A program made the translations under genes and the position numbers. 6,898 nucleotides of DNA from positions 1 through 6,898 of the forward strand of contig CALHRB010000287.1 of NCBI GenBank assembly GCA_938038165.1, read 5' to 3'. The notes below the pieces were generated by a model. It ran no database searches. It saw nothing but the letters and a program-made list of their open reading frames with translations, and was not told where the DNA came from. This DNA comes from Candidatus Kapaibacterium sp. (GTDB taxonomy: Bacteria; Bacteroidota; Ignavibacteria; Kapaibacteriales; UBA2268). This document shows, piece after piece, positions 1 to 6,703 of this stretch (positions are counted from its first letter, which is position 1; every line of letters begins with the position of its first letter).

Positions 1-292
1 CTCCTGATTCCAAAGTTTTGGAAGCAACTTCTTCTGAACCATGAGCAGAGAATATTATAACTTCTGTATCTTTCTTTTTTTTCTTTATTTTTTCGAGTAC
101 TTCCTGTCCGTCAATACCGGGCATTTTCAGGTCAAGGACTACAACATCAAAGTTTTGATTTTCGACCAGTTCGAGAGCTTTAAATCCGTCAGGGGCTTTG
201 GCAACTTCGAAGCCCCTGAATTCCATTCTTTTAGTTATGCTATCAAGAAAATCAAGTTCATCATCAACAATTAATAATTTGATTTTTTTCAT
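1..292 (-). CDS. Response-regulator receiver (REC) domain protein, C-terminus cut by window edge
   Basis: The first 97 residues of a CheY-like receiver domain read from an ATG at 292 to the window edge without a stop. It starts MKKIKLLIVDDE and has the acidic pair D10/D11, the phospho-acceptor D54 in VVVLDLKMPG, and the switch Ser at S82 in IIFSAHG. The conserved Lys after beta5 would lie beyond the edge, so completeness cannot be judged, and whether an output domain follows is unknown. The start lies three bases after the stop of the REC-transporter gene, so translation is probably coupled; only a weak AGGT lies upstream. The receiver is strikingly similar to the one fused to that transporter: about 17 of the first 22 aligned residues are identical, and stretches are similar at DNA level too, which indicates a tandem duplication. 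Its role is presumably to receive phosphate from an unseen histidine kinase. Family assignment is firm; partner and output are unknown. Confidence 0.9.
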   Translation of the reverse strand, partial: MKKIKLLIVDDELDFLDSITKRMEFRGFEVAKAPDGFKALELVENQNFDVVVLDLKMPGIDGQEVLEKIKKKKKDTEVIIFSAHGSEEVASKTLESG

Positions 293-295
293 AAC

Positions 296-2077
296 TTAAA
301 AACCTAAGATAGGCAATATTATAGGCCAATAAATTGACATCATAAGGACAGTTACACCGCATAATATTACAGAAAACGGAACAGCAACCCTAACAAAATC
401 AATCTGCTTGAAATAGCCGGTGCTATAAGCAATAATAGTTGGCGGACATCCAATAACCAAAAATACAAATGATGTAGTTACCGGAAGAGATAATGCAGTG
501 TAAATTCTATTCAGCCCAATCTCAATAGACATTGGATCCAGTATTGGAAGGCAAAGAGCCGTTGCCGCAGAATTGCTCATAAAACTTGTTATAGTCGAGG
601 CAAACAAAGCTATGGCATAATATACAACTATTGTAGGTTGTCCTTTAATCATTGGGAAAAACTGATGAGCAAGCCATTCGCCTGCTCCGGTTTCGAGCAT
701 AGCCACTCCAAGAGATACACCTGCTCCAAACACAAGCCAGGCTTCCCAGGTGAATTTGCTGATTATTGTTTTCAAGCTAACAAATTTTAAGCTACATATT
801 AATATTATGGCTAAAGCAGCGACAACACTAACATGAAGATGGGTTAAGTCCGATAATGTCCAAAATACGAATGCCAATATAAAAATTATTGCCACTCCTT
901 TCTCATTTCTTGTCATTGGCGGTAATTTATCTGATTTTATCTCTGTTGGGAAATTTTTAATTTTAGGTGGCATCATAATCCAACAAACTGCCCAAGTTGC
1001 CAATGATGCTAAGACAACCATTGGCATTTGAACGATAATCCAATCAAGAAAGCCAATATGAACACCTATATGTTTTTCGATAAAATCAACTGCAATAGGG
1101 TTTCTTCCTCCGCCTAATATTGTTCCAAATCCTCCTGCTGAAGCTGTTAAAGGTATCATTATAGTGAAAAATTTCGAAAAATTATTACTTTTGTCAATTG
1201 TAATTCCCATTTTTATGAAGACCGGAATTACAGCAAATAATAAAATAATTGTTATGGTAGCATCGTGGAAAATTGATGATGCTAATGAAGATGTTAAAGC
1301 TATGACAATACTGAACTTTAATACGTTTGTTCCGGCAATTTTTATAGCATAATGCAAAACCCTTTTTGCTATACCCACTTCGTTTAAAATAACGCCAAAC
1401 ATAATAATCATCATAACAAACATAACTGCAGGATTGGCATAAGGTTCCCATGCATCTGCTGGTTTCTGAACACCTAACAAAATCAAACCTCCACCTGTCA
1501 AAAAAGCTGTTACACCAATAGGAACAGCTTCAGTTATCCATAAAAGGATTACTGTTGTCAGAAGACCCAAAAAAATATGTGCCCTCTCAGGGATACCTTC
1601 AAATGGTATGAGGTAAATAATAAAGCCAGCGAGCACTGAAATTGCAACAAGCATCAAAGTTTTCTTCCATGTTGATTCTTTCGATTCTTCTTCATGCTCC
1701 GAAATTAATAATTTGGCTTTTGCTCTGGCGTTATCAATTATTTTTATAAGTTTTTCAATTTCTGTAGGTTTTTGCAGGTAAGTGAAAGCATCAAGTTTTG
1801 CCATTTCAACTGCTGATTCAGTTGAGCCTTGTCCAGTTAGTATTATGACTTGTATTTTTGGATTTTGAGCTTTTATTCTTTTTAGCACTTCTTCACCTGG
1901 AATTTCAGGCATGTTTAAGTCCAAAATCACAACGTCTATGTCTTTTTCTCTCTTGATGATTTGTTCAACATCTTTTCCGGAATCTTTAGCAATTACTTGA
2001 TAATTTCTCATCTCGAGTCTTTTAGTTATGGACTCAAGAAAGTCTTTTTCGTCATCAATGATTAATAATTTTGGCAT
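296..2077 (-). CDS. Receiver domain fused to DASS/SLC13-type anion transporter
   Basis: One uninterrupted 593-residue frame joins two complete modules. Residues 2-115 are a receiver domain with D8/D9, phospho-acceptor D53 (VVILDLNMP), T81 and K103-P104, the full set needed for phosphorylation. A charged, probably helical linker (about 116-138) leads into an inner-membrane transporter (about 139-593) with roughly 11-14 hydrophobic segments. DASS hallmarks are TEAVPIGVTAF (182-192), ASAGGFGTILGGGRNPI (312-328), FGAGVSLGVAM (450-460), SNSAATALCLPI (501-512) and GCPPTIIAYSTGYF (543-556). The family moves dicarboxylates or sulfate, usually with sodium; the substrate here cannot be read. The first SNT-type site appears as HDAT (271-274), and the second TPPN-like site is CPPT (544-547). 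The start ATG overlaps the stop of the CBS gene by one base (TGATG) and follows an AAAGGGA ribosome site four bases upstream. I infer that phosphorylation of the receiver modulates transport; the fusion itself is seen directly. Confidence 0.93.
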   Translation of the reverse strand: MPKLLIIDDEKDFLESITKRLEMRNYQVIAKDSGKDVEQIIKREKDIDVVILDLNMPEIPGEEVLKRIKAQNPKIQVIILTGQGSTESAVEMAKLDAFTYLQKPTEIEKLIKIIDNARAKAKLLISEHEEESKESTWKKTLMLVAISVLAGFIIYLIPFEGIPERAHIFLGLLTTVILLWITEAVPIGVTAFLTGGGLILLGVQKPADAWEPYANPAVMFVMMIIMFGVILNEVGIAKRVLHYAIKIAGTNVLKFSIVIALTSSLASSIFHDATITIILLFAVIPVFIKMGITIDKSNNFSKFFTIMIPLTASAGGFGTILGGGRNPIAVDFIEKHIGVHIGFLDWIIVQMPMVVLASLATWAVCWIMMPPKIKNFPTEIKSDKLPPMTRNEKGVAIIFILAFVFWTLSDLTHLHVSVVAALAIILICSLKFVSLKTIISKFTWEAWLVFGAGVSLGVAMLETGAGEWLAHQFFPMIKGQPTIVVYYAIALFASTITSFMSNSAATALCLPILDPMSIEIGLNRIYTALSLPVTTSFVFLVIGCPPTIIAYSTGYFKQIDFVRVAVPFSVILCGVTVLMMSIYWPIILPILGF

Positions 2078-2643
2078 CAGGTCCCTTTCTTATTTTTGTT
2101 ACATGAGTGGAGAATATAGTGTTCAATAGAATCATATATATCTGAAAGTCGGATAATACCAACTATTTCTTCACCTTTGGAAACAAGAATGGAAAGTGTT
2201 TGCCACATTATAATTTTGTGAATAGCTTGGGCTATTGTTTCATTTTCTTCAATACGCTGTTCGATTGGTATCATTATTTCTGAACATTTAGTATTTGAGG
2301 CGATTGTGCAAAGGTCAATGGATTCGTCCGTCCACAAATTATAGTTTTCAATCATTGAATCAATATAACCGTTACTAAGAGATAATCGAGAAAGCTTTTC
2401 TATGTCAAAGAATTTTTGGTATTTTGGCTCAAGAGCTTTCAAAAATGCGATATGTCCTATTTTGCCCACTATTCTGGCATTATCATCTTTGACCAAAACT
2501 GCACGGTAGTTTTGCTGTTTTTCGGGAACATTTTCGTTTGCTGCATTTAATGCAACTAAAGCATCATACATAGTGCTATTTTGATGAACGGTCGGATATT
2601 GTGCAACCGGTATCATTAACTCCTTGACAAGCTTCCTGTACAT
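2077..2643 (-). CDS. CBS-domain-pair protein, probable regulator of the adjacent transporter
   Basis: This soluble protein of 188 residues has two CBS motifs. The first spans about residues 6-71, from VKELMIPVAQYPTV to ARIVGKIGHIAFLKAL. The second spans about 117-177, from TKCSEIMIPIEQRI through LSILVSKGEEIVGIIRLSDIYDSI. They are separated by a longer than usual, mostly helical stretch (about 72-116). CBS pairs typically bind adenine nucleotides and act as sensors for enzymes and transporters; the ligand here cannot be told from sequence. There is no signal peptide, membrane segment or catalytic domain. It is the first gene of the downstream unit, and its TGA stop overlaps the ATG of the receiver-transporter fusion, so the two products are probably made together and may interact. 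The start is supported by a good GAGGA ribosome site four bases before the ATG. Domain calls are sound; the regulatory role is inferred from context. Confidence 0.85.
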   Translation of the reverse strand: MYRKLVKELMIPVAQYPTVHQNSTMYDALVALNAANENVPEKQQNYRAVLVKDDNARIVGKIGHIAFLKALEPKYQKFFDIEKLSRLSLSNGYIDSMIENYNLWTDESIDLCTIASNTKCSEIMIPIEQRIEENETIAQAIHKIIMWQTLSILVSKGEEIVGIIRLSDIYDSIEHYILHSCNKNKKGT

Positions 2644-2647
2644 ATTT

Positions 2648-2652
2648 TCCTC
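2648..2652 (-). promoter_or_regulatory. Ribosome binding site of the CBS-domain gene
   Basis: The minus strand reads GAGGA followed by AAAT and then the ATG at 2643. It is the strongest Shine-Dalgarno match in the window. It fixes the start of the CBS protein and fits this gene being the first of its operon, whereas the genes behind it rely on overlap or near-overlap. Confidence 0.65.
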
Positions 2653-2690
2653 ATAAAATAATTAAAATTTATTTATTTATGTTTAGAAAT

Positions 2691-2717
2691 TCTATACTAA
2701 AAAAACTACTTACGTAA
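2691..2717 (-). promoter_or_regulatory. Candidate promoter for the CBS / REC-transporter / REC unit
   Basis: Upstream of the CBS gene, the minus strand has TTACGT (2717-2712), a 15-base spacer and TATAGA (2696-2691), about 48 bases before the start codon. The spacer is shorter than the usual 17 bases and the -35-like box is weak. The stretch is very AT-rich, so chance matches are expected. A promoter is needed somewhere in 2644-2796 because a terminator precedes it, but the exact site is uncertain. Confidence 0.3.
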
Positions 2718-2738
2718 CTAAGTTGCAATTTATAATTG
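2707..2738. promoter_or_regulatory. Two short dyad-symmetric sites upstream of the CBS gene, possible operators
   Basis: On the plus strand, TACTTACGTAACTA (2707-2720) is palindromic around TTACGTAA with only one mismatched pair (C/C). Just beside it, CAATT-TAT-AATTG (2726-2738) is a perfect inverted repeat with a three-base centre. The first overlaps the candidate -35 region, as a repressor or activator site might. AT-rich intergenic DNA yields such dyads by chance, so this is only suggestive. Confidence 0.25.
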
Positions 2739-2790
2739 GTTTAAGCCGATAACAATTTAGTATTTCAGATTGTAATTTTTGTGTTGTTTA

Positions 2791-2821
2791 AATGAAAAAC
2801 CCTACTGCTAAAGTAGGGTTT
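2791..2821 (-). terminator. Intrinsic terminator after sppA
   Basis: A perfect 10-bp stem pairs positions 2797-2806 with 2812-2821 (AAACCCTACT and its complement) around a five-base loop. Read on the minus strand, the GGG of the stem runs into TTTTTT and then CATT. It begins 27 bases after the sppA stop codon and separates the gatE-gatD-sppA unit from the CBS/transporter unit. Confidence 0.88.
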
Positions 2822-2847
2822 ATATAGAAATATAGCTGTTCGTCTAA

Positions 2848-5286
2848 TTAATCGCCGGGTATTTCTTCAAAGAATTCGAAAGGCATTAAAGGTATAATTT
2901 TACCATTGTTTTGAGCAAAAAATTTAAGAAATCTTATGTGTTTATCTTCTCTTTTTGTATCGAAATTAATAAGTCTTGAAAGCAAGGCTGAAAAATCCAT
3001 AAGACCGGGTTTAGGCAATTCAATTATATCATAATCTTTTTTCTCGATACCGGCTCTTTCGGCGGCTATTCTTATTGATTTATCTAAGCTGCCGAGCGAG
3101 TCAACAAGACCGATTTTAATGGCTTCGTATCCACTCCATACACGACCTTGTGCTACTTTTTCGATTTTATTTGAGTCTGCTTTTCTTCCTTCAGAAACTT
3201 TTCTGATGAAATTTGAATATCCATCTTTTATTATGCTTTCATATTGATTCCTTTCGTCTTCGGTTAAATTTCTGACAGGCAAACCAAGATTTAAAAGAGG
3301 CAGACTGTAAGAAAAGCCTAAATCAGCATATTTTCCAACTTTTGCGAAATCAGTTTTTACACCTATGCTATCTTTCAAACCTTTGTCATACAACCAACCG
3401 GCAATAACACCAATCGAACCGGTTATTGTCATAGGAGTGGAAACAATACTTGAACCATACATTGATAGCCAATAACCACCTGAGCCAGCAACTGAACCCT
3501 GAGAAATAATTATTGGTTTTTTGTCCTTGTATTCCTTGATGATTTCAGAAATATAATCCGAAGCCATAGCATCACCACCGGGTGAATCTACGCGGAGAAC
3601 AACAGCTTTAACATTGGGATTTTTCAAAGCCCCTTTTAGTGTGTTAACAAGATAGCGTGCTTTTATGCCAGATTCCATGGCACATTCACCAATTGCATAA
3701 ATTACGGCAATTATATTTTTCTCTGAACTCCATTGGTCATCAAAAGGTTTTTTTCTTTCTGTCAATGAACTTGCAGATGATATATTTTTTATTTCGGGAA
3801 AGAATTTTTTTAAAATTGAATCGGCATCAATCCATCTGCCGGTTGCATCTGCAAGATTATTTTGTATTATGTAATTTGATGAATAAATCATTTTTTCATC
3901 CATCAGCTTTCTGAAATTTGATGATGGTATTTTTCTGGTTCGCTCAATATCGGTACTTGCAATTTCGAACCAATCCTCAACGATTTTTTGTCTTTGCTCT
4001 TTGTCAGCCTCGGACATTTGATCTCTTGCAAAATTTTCGTAGGCTGATTTATATTTAAACAATCTTATTTCCTCAAAACCAATACCTGCTTTTGTAAACA
4101 TATCTTTGTAAAAGCTTCTTCCAAGAATATAACCTTCCAAAGATATCATACCAAGCGGATCTATTATTATTTTATCTGCTACAGAGGCAAAATGATAAAG
4201 ATTAATATCTGCATTTTCAATAAAAATAATAACTTTTTTTCCCGAGTTCCTGAATTCTTCGAGCTTGTCTCGAATTTCCCATAGCAAAGATCTATTTGCT
4301 GTTAGTGTTGTAGCGTTGATTACCAAGCCTGATACATTATCATTTTTTCTTGCTAATTCAATTGTGCTAAGAATATTGAAAAGTGTAAGAGAATTATCAA
4401 AGAAGGCAAATTTTTGATATTTAATAGGTCCGCTCAGGTCTAACTTAATGTATTGTTTTTCGGGAACAAAGACATCCTTAATTATTGTTCTGTCTTCGGC
4501 TCCAAATCTTAATGCTAAAGAATATTTTGAGTAATCATTGTCCTGGTTTCGTAGCCCTGACGAAGCTATTCCAAATTTGCCTAAACTTAAATCCAAACCA
4601 AGTGTGATAGTTTTATCTTTGAAATATCTTCCATTAAGCCTTAATCCATCAATGACTTCAAACGAGACACCAGAACTCCACTGGGCAGATTCAATATTTT
4701 GATTGTTGAAAAGTGCTAAATCGCCAAAAAAAGTCAGTGGGTAATTTTTTATTGGTCTGAAAGCCAGTTCGTAAACAGTTTCATATTCATTTTTGTCTAA
4801 TGCAAATGTACCAGAAATAGCAATTGATAAATATGGGTTTGATCGAGAAAGAAGACCAGCATGGATAGTATTGCTGCGACCAAATTGACTTTTATCACCA
4901 CCGACGAAACCATATCCCAAACCAAAGGCTAAATTTTTGTCACCGAAAGCAAAAGAAGCTCTATAGTCAACAACAGAGGAATCTCCTAATCGGGAATATA
5001 ACAATCCGGAACCGCCGAAAGGAGATCCAGTAAAAAAGCCCCAGTTATAATCATCATAGTTTGAATTGAAATTTCGTGAATAGAGCAAAAGATAATCATT
5101 GTCGTGTAAATATGAGGTTATGGATGGATTGTCGAAACCATAAAGACCAAACTTAAAGGCTGAAGGGGCTGATTGAGATATATTCCTTAATTGATAATAA
5201 TGCAAAAAAGAACGTTGTGTGGTTTGTGAATTAGCTACAATGAATGAAATCAAAATAGTTAAAATAAGATAAGGAATTTTGTTCAT
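2848..5286 (-). CDS. sppA: SppA-type S49 signal peptide peptidase with extra N-terminal beta-rich domain
   Basis: An envelope serine protease of 812 residues. A signal peptide (1-20, with a likely cut at ANS|Q) is followed by about 250 residues rich in alternating, aromatic-ended strands that resemble outer-membrane beta-strands. Two S49 repeats follow. The first (about 277-480) contains FKYKSAYENF with K413, matching the catalytic Lys of E. coli SppA. The second (about 524-760) has RVDSPGGDA (565-573), GSVAGSGGYW with nucleophile S602, and TGSIGVIAG (622-630). Both catalytic residues are present, so it should be active. E. coli SppA is about 618 residues; without its N-terminal part this protein is about 540, so the extension is additional. 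Unlike E. coli SppA, there is no obvious retained membrane anchor. SppA degrades leftover signal peptides; whether this version does is inferred. It lies 27 bases after gatD with a weak AGGT ribosome site and is followed by a terminator. Confidence 0.93.
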   Translation of the reverse strand: MNKIPYLILTILISFIVANSQTTQRSFLHYYQLRNISQSAPSAFKFGLYGFDNPSITSYLHDNDYLLLYSRNFNSNYDDYNWGFFTGSPFGGSGLLYSRLGDSSVVDYRASFAFGDKNLAFGLGYGFVGGDKSQFGRSNTIHAGLLSRSNPYLSIAISGTFALDKNEYETVYELAFRPIKNYPLTFFGDLALFNNQNIESAQWSSGVSFEVIDGLRLNGRYFKDKTITLGLDLSLGKFGIASSGLRNQDNDYSKYSLALRFGAEDRTIIKDVFVPEKQYIKLDLSGPIKYQKFAFFDNSLTLFNILSTIELARKNDNVSGLVINATTLTANRSLLWEIRDKLEEFRNSGKKVIIFIENADINLYHFASVADKIIIDPLGMISLEGYILGRSFYKDMFTKAGIGFEEIRLFKYKSAYENFARDQMSEADKEQRQKIVEDWFEIASTDIERTRKIPSSNFRKLMDEKMIYSSNYIIQNNLADATGRWIDADSILKKFFPEIKNISSASSLTERKKPFDDQWSSEKNIIAVIYAIGECAMESGIKARYLVNTLKGALKNPNVKAVVLRVDSPGGDAMASDYISEIIKEYKDKKPIIISQGSVAGSGGYWLSMYGSSIVSTPMTITGSIGVIAGWLYDKGLKDSIGVKTDFAKVGKYADLGFSYSLPLLNLGLPVRNLTEDERNQYESIIKDGYSNFIRKVSEGRKADSNKIEKVAQGRVWSGYEAIKIGLVDSLGSLDKSIRIAAERAGIEKKDYDIIELPKPGLMDFSALLSRLINFDTKREDKHIRFLKFFAQNNGKIIPLMPFEFFEEIPGD

Positions 5287-5313
5287 AATTTAAACCTATT
5301 GATTATTTAGGAA

Positions 5314-6702
5314 TTATTTTCTGTAACGAGAAATAAATTCTTCAACTTCAGGTATGCCACCCTGAAATATTAAATAGCCGTTGCTTGGTTCTCTGTCTGT
5401 AATATCATTGGCTATAGGAGTCAGCATTATTTCATTGACTTTTTCTAAGTCATTAGATTGACCAAGTGCCCAGCATAGTTTCATATAAGCTACTTCAGGA
5501 AGCATATTAGCCGTAGGTACAACCCCAAGTTCCATCATATCCCTACCGGTATCGTAAACATACATTTGTACATACCCCCATAAAGTTTGAACTGTCATAT
5601 AAACTGCAATATTTTTTTCCTTGGCTTTCTTTAGGGCAGGGTAAAGAGGTTTATTAACATGTCCTAAACCTGTTCCGGCGATAACAATCCCTTTATAATC
5701 ATTTTCAATTAGGGATTCGATTATGTCCGGTTTCATATTGGGATAGTAATAAACAATGGAAACTCTCTCTTCGAAAGCAGTGTTAATGATAACATCTTTA
5801 TCACTTCGTCTTCTTTTATAGTCGGTGCGGAGGGGAGTAATTTTCTCTCTGTTAACCATAGCAATTGGGATATCACCAATTGTTCTGAAAGTGGAGCGAT
5901 AACTTGAATGCATCTTTCTCACACGAGTTCCCTGATGAAGCAATCCATACATATCGGAGGTAGGACCGAACATACAAACCATAACTTCAGCAATATCACT
6001 GTCAGCAGCAGTTTTGACACTGTGCATCAAATTTAAAGCGGCATCGGAAGAAGGCCTGTCGCTTGATCTTTGCGAACCAACCATTACGATGGGAACAGGA
6101 GAGTTTTGAACCATGAATGATAATATTGCAGCTGTATGGTGCATGGTGTCAGTGCCGTGTCCGATAACAATTCCCTGAACACCTTTTGCAATTTCTTCGC
6201 CAATAGCTTTCGCAGTTCCAATCCACTGTTCGGGTCCCATATTTTCACTGAAGACACCGTATAGTTTTTCAGTTTCAAGATTGCAGATATCAGCAAGTTC
6301 AGGTACTGATCCGTATAATTCACCTGGTGAGAAAGCGGGTATAACTGCTCCTGTTCTATAATCAAGACGACTTGCTATTGTGCCACCAGTGCCAAAAAGC
6401 TTTACCCTTGGTTTTTTGGGGTCATAAGGAAATTCTTTTTCGGGTATTTTATAATGTGCTTCCTTCCTGCCAGTTATTTCTATATTTGTAATTTTTTTTG
6501 CTTCTATACCAATATTATAACCTGTCCTTAACTTTAAGACAATATGGTACGGGTCAGCAGTTTCGGAGCGTGGAAGGATTAATCCTGTGAATTTTCCTTG
6601 TTCCGTATAGATGTTGACATCACTCCAAACCAAAGCATTGAAATTTTTGAGAGTGCTCAAGGCTTCGCCTTTATAACCTTTGTAAGCATCGTTGTCTGTC
6701 AT
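5314..6702 (-). CDS. gatD: Archaeal-type Glu-tRNA(Gln) amidotransferase subunit D
   Basis: GatD is the asparaginase-like subunit of the GatDE complex. It releases ammonia from an amide donor so that GatE can turn Glu-tRNA(Gln) into Gln-tRNA(Gln) in the cytoplasm. The 462 residues show the GatD layout. A small N-terminal beta domain (about 20-78) with LPRSETADPYHIVLKL and GYNIGI precedes the asparaginase fold (98 onward). That fold has GTGGTIASRLDYRTGAV (104-120), SENMGPEQW (152-160), GHGTDTMHHTAA (181-192) and QRSSDRPSSDAALNL (211-225). Likely catalytic residues are T108, T184, D185 and K263, all present. The N-terminal domain and the SRLDYRTGAV and SSDRPSSDAALNL signatures separate it from ordinary L-asparaginases. 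The start ATG is one base after the stop of the upstream gene, with AAAAGG eight bases before it. Finding it with bacterial-type genes is unusual. A stand-alone asparaginase is the alternative and is much less likely. Confidence 0.93.
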   Translation of the reverse strand: MTDNDAYKGYKGEALSTLKNFNALVWSDVNIYTEQGKFTGLILPRSETADPYHIVLKLRTGYNIGIEAKKITNIEITGRKEAHYKIPEKEFPYDPKKPRVKLFGTGGTIASRLDYRTGAVIPAFSPGELYGSVPELADICNLETEKLYGVFSENMGPEQWIGTAKAIGEEIAKGVQGIVIGHGTDTMHHTAAILSFMVQNSPVPIVMVGSQRSSDRPSSDAALNLMHSVKTAADSDIAEVMVCMFGPTSDMYGLLHQGTRVRKMHSSYRSTFRTIGDIPIAMVNREKITPLRTDYKRRRSDKDVIINTAFEERVSIVYYYPNMKPDIIESLIENDYKGIVIAGTGLGHVNKPLYPALKKAKEKNIAVYMTVQTLWGYVQMYVYDTGRDMMELGVVPTANMLPEVAYMKLCWALGQSNDLEKVNEIMLTPIANDITDREPSNGYLIFQGGIPEVEEFISRYRK

Positions 6703-6703
6703 T

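Noticed and set aside
41..274. Plus-strand open frame of 77 codons
   Set aside because: It lies entirely opposite the free receiver gene. Its Phe/Tyr-rich translation mirrors the Lys/Glu-rich receiver codons, and it has no recognisable domain.
1164..1451. Open frames on both strands inside the transporter (1164-1352 plus, 1194-1451 minus)
   Set aside because: Both overlap the membrane-segment coding region in other frames and show no family motif or good ribosome site; they are shadows.
1655..1730. The receiver-transporter join as a sequencing or assembly artefact
   Set aside because: The frame is continuous, the linker has normal composition for the gene, both modules are complete, and the gene is stop/start-overlapped with its upstream neighbour. 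A clone or read check would still be worthwhile.
3657..3914. Plus-strand open frame of 85 codons opposite sppA
   Set aside because: It is fully antisense to conserved S49 sequence, has low-complexity composition and no motif.
6084..6365. Minus-strand open frame of 93 codons inside gatD
   Set aside because: It is out of frame with the strongly conserved GatD catalytic region and has no recognisable domain.
5314..6702. Reading gatD as an ordinary L-asparaginase
   Set aside because: The extra N-terminal beta domain, the SRLDYRTGAV and SSDRPSSDAALNL signatures, and the adjoining GatE-like tail fit GatD better than AnsA or AnsB.
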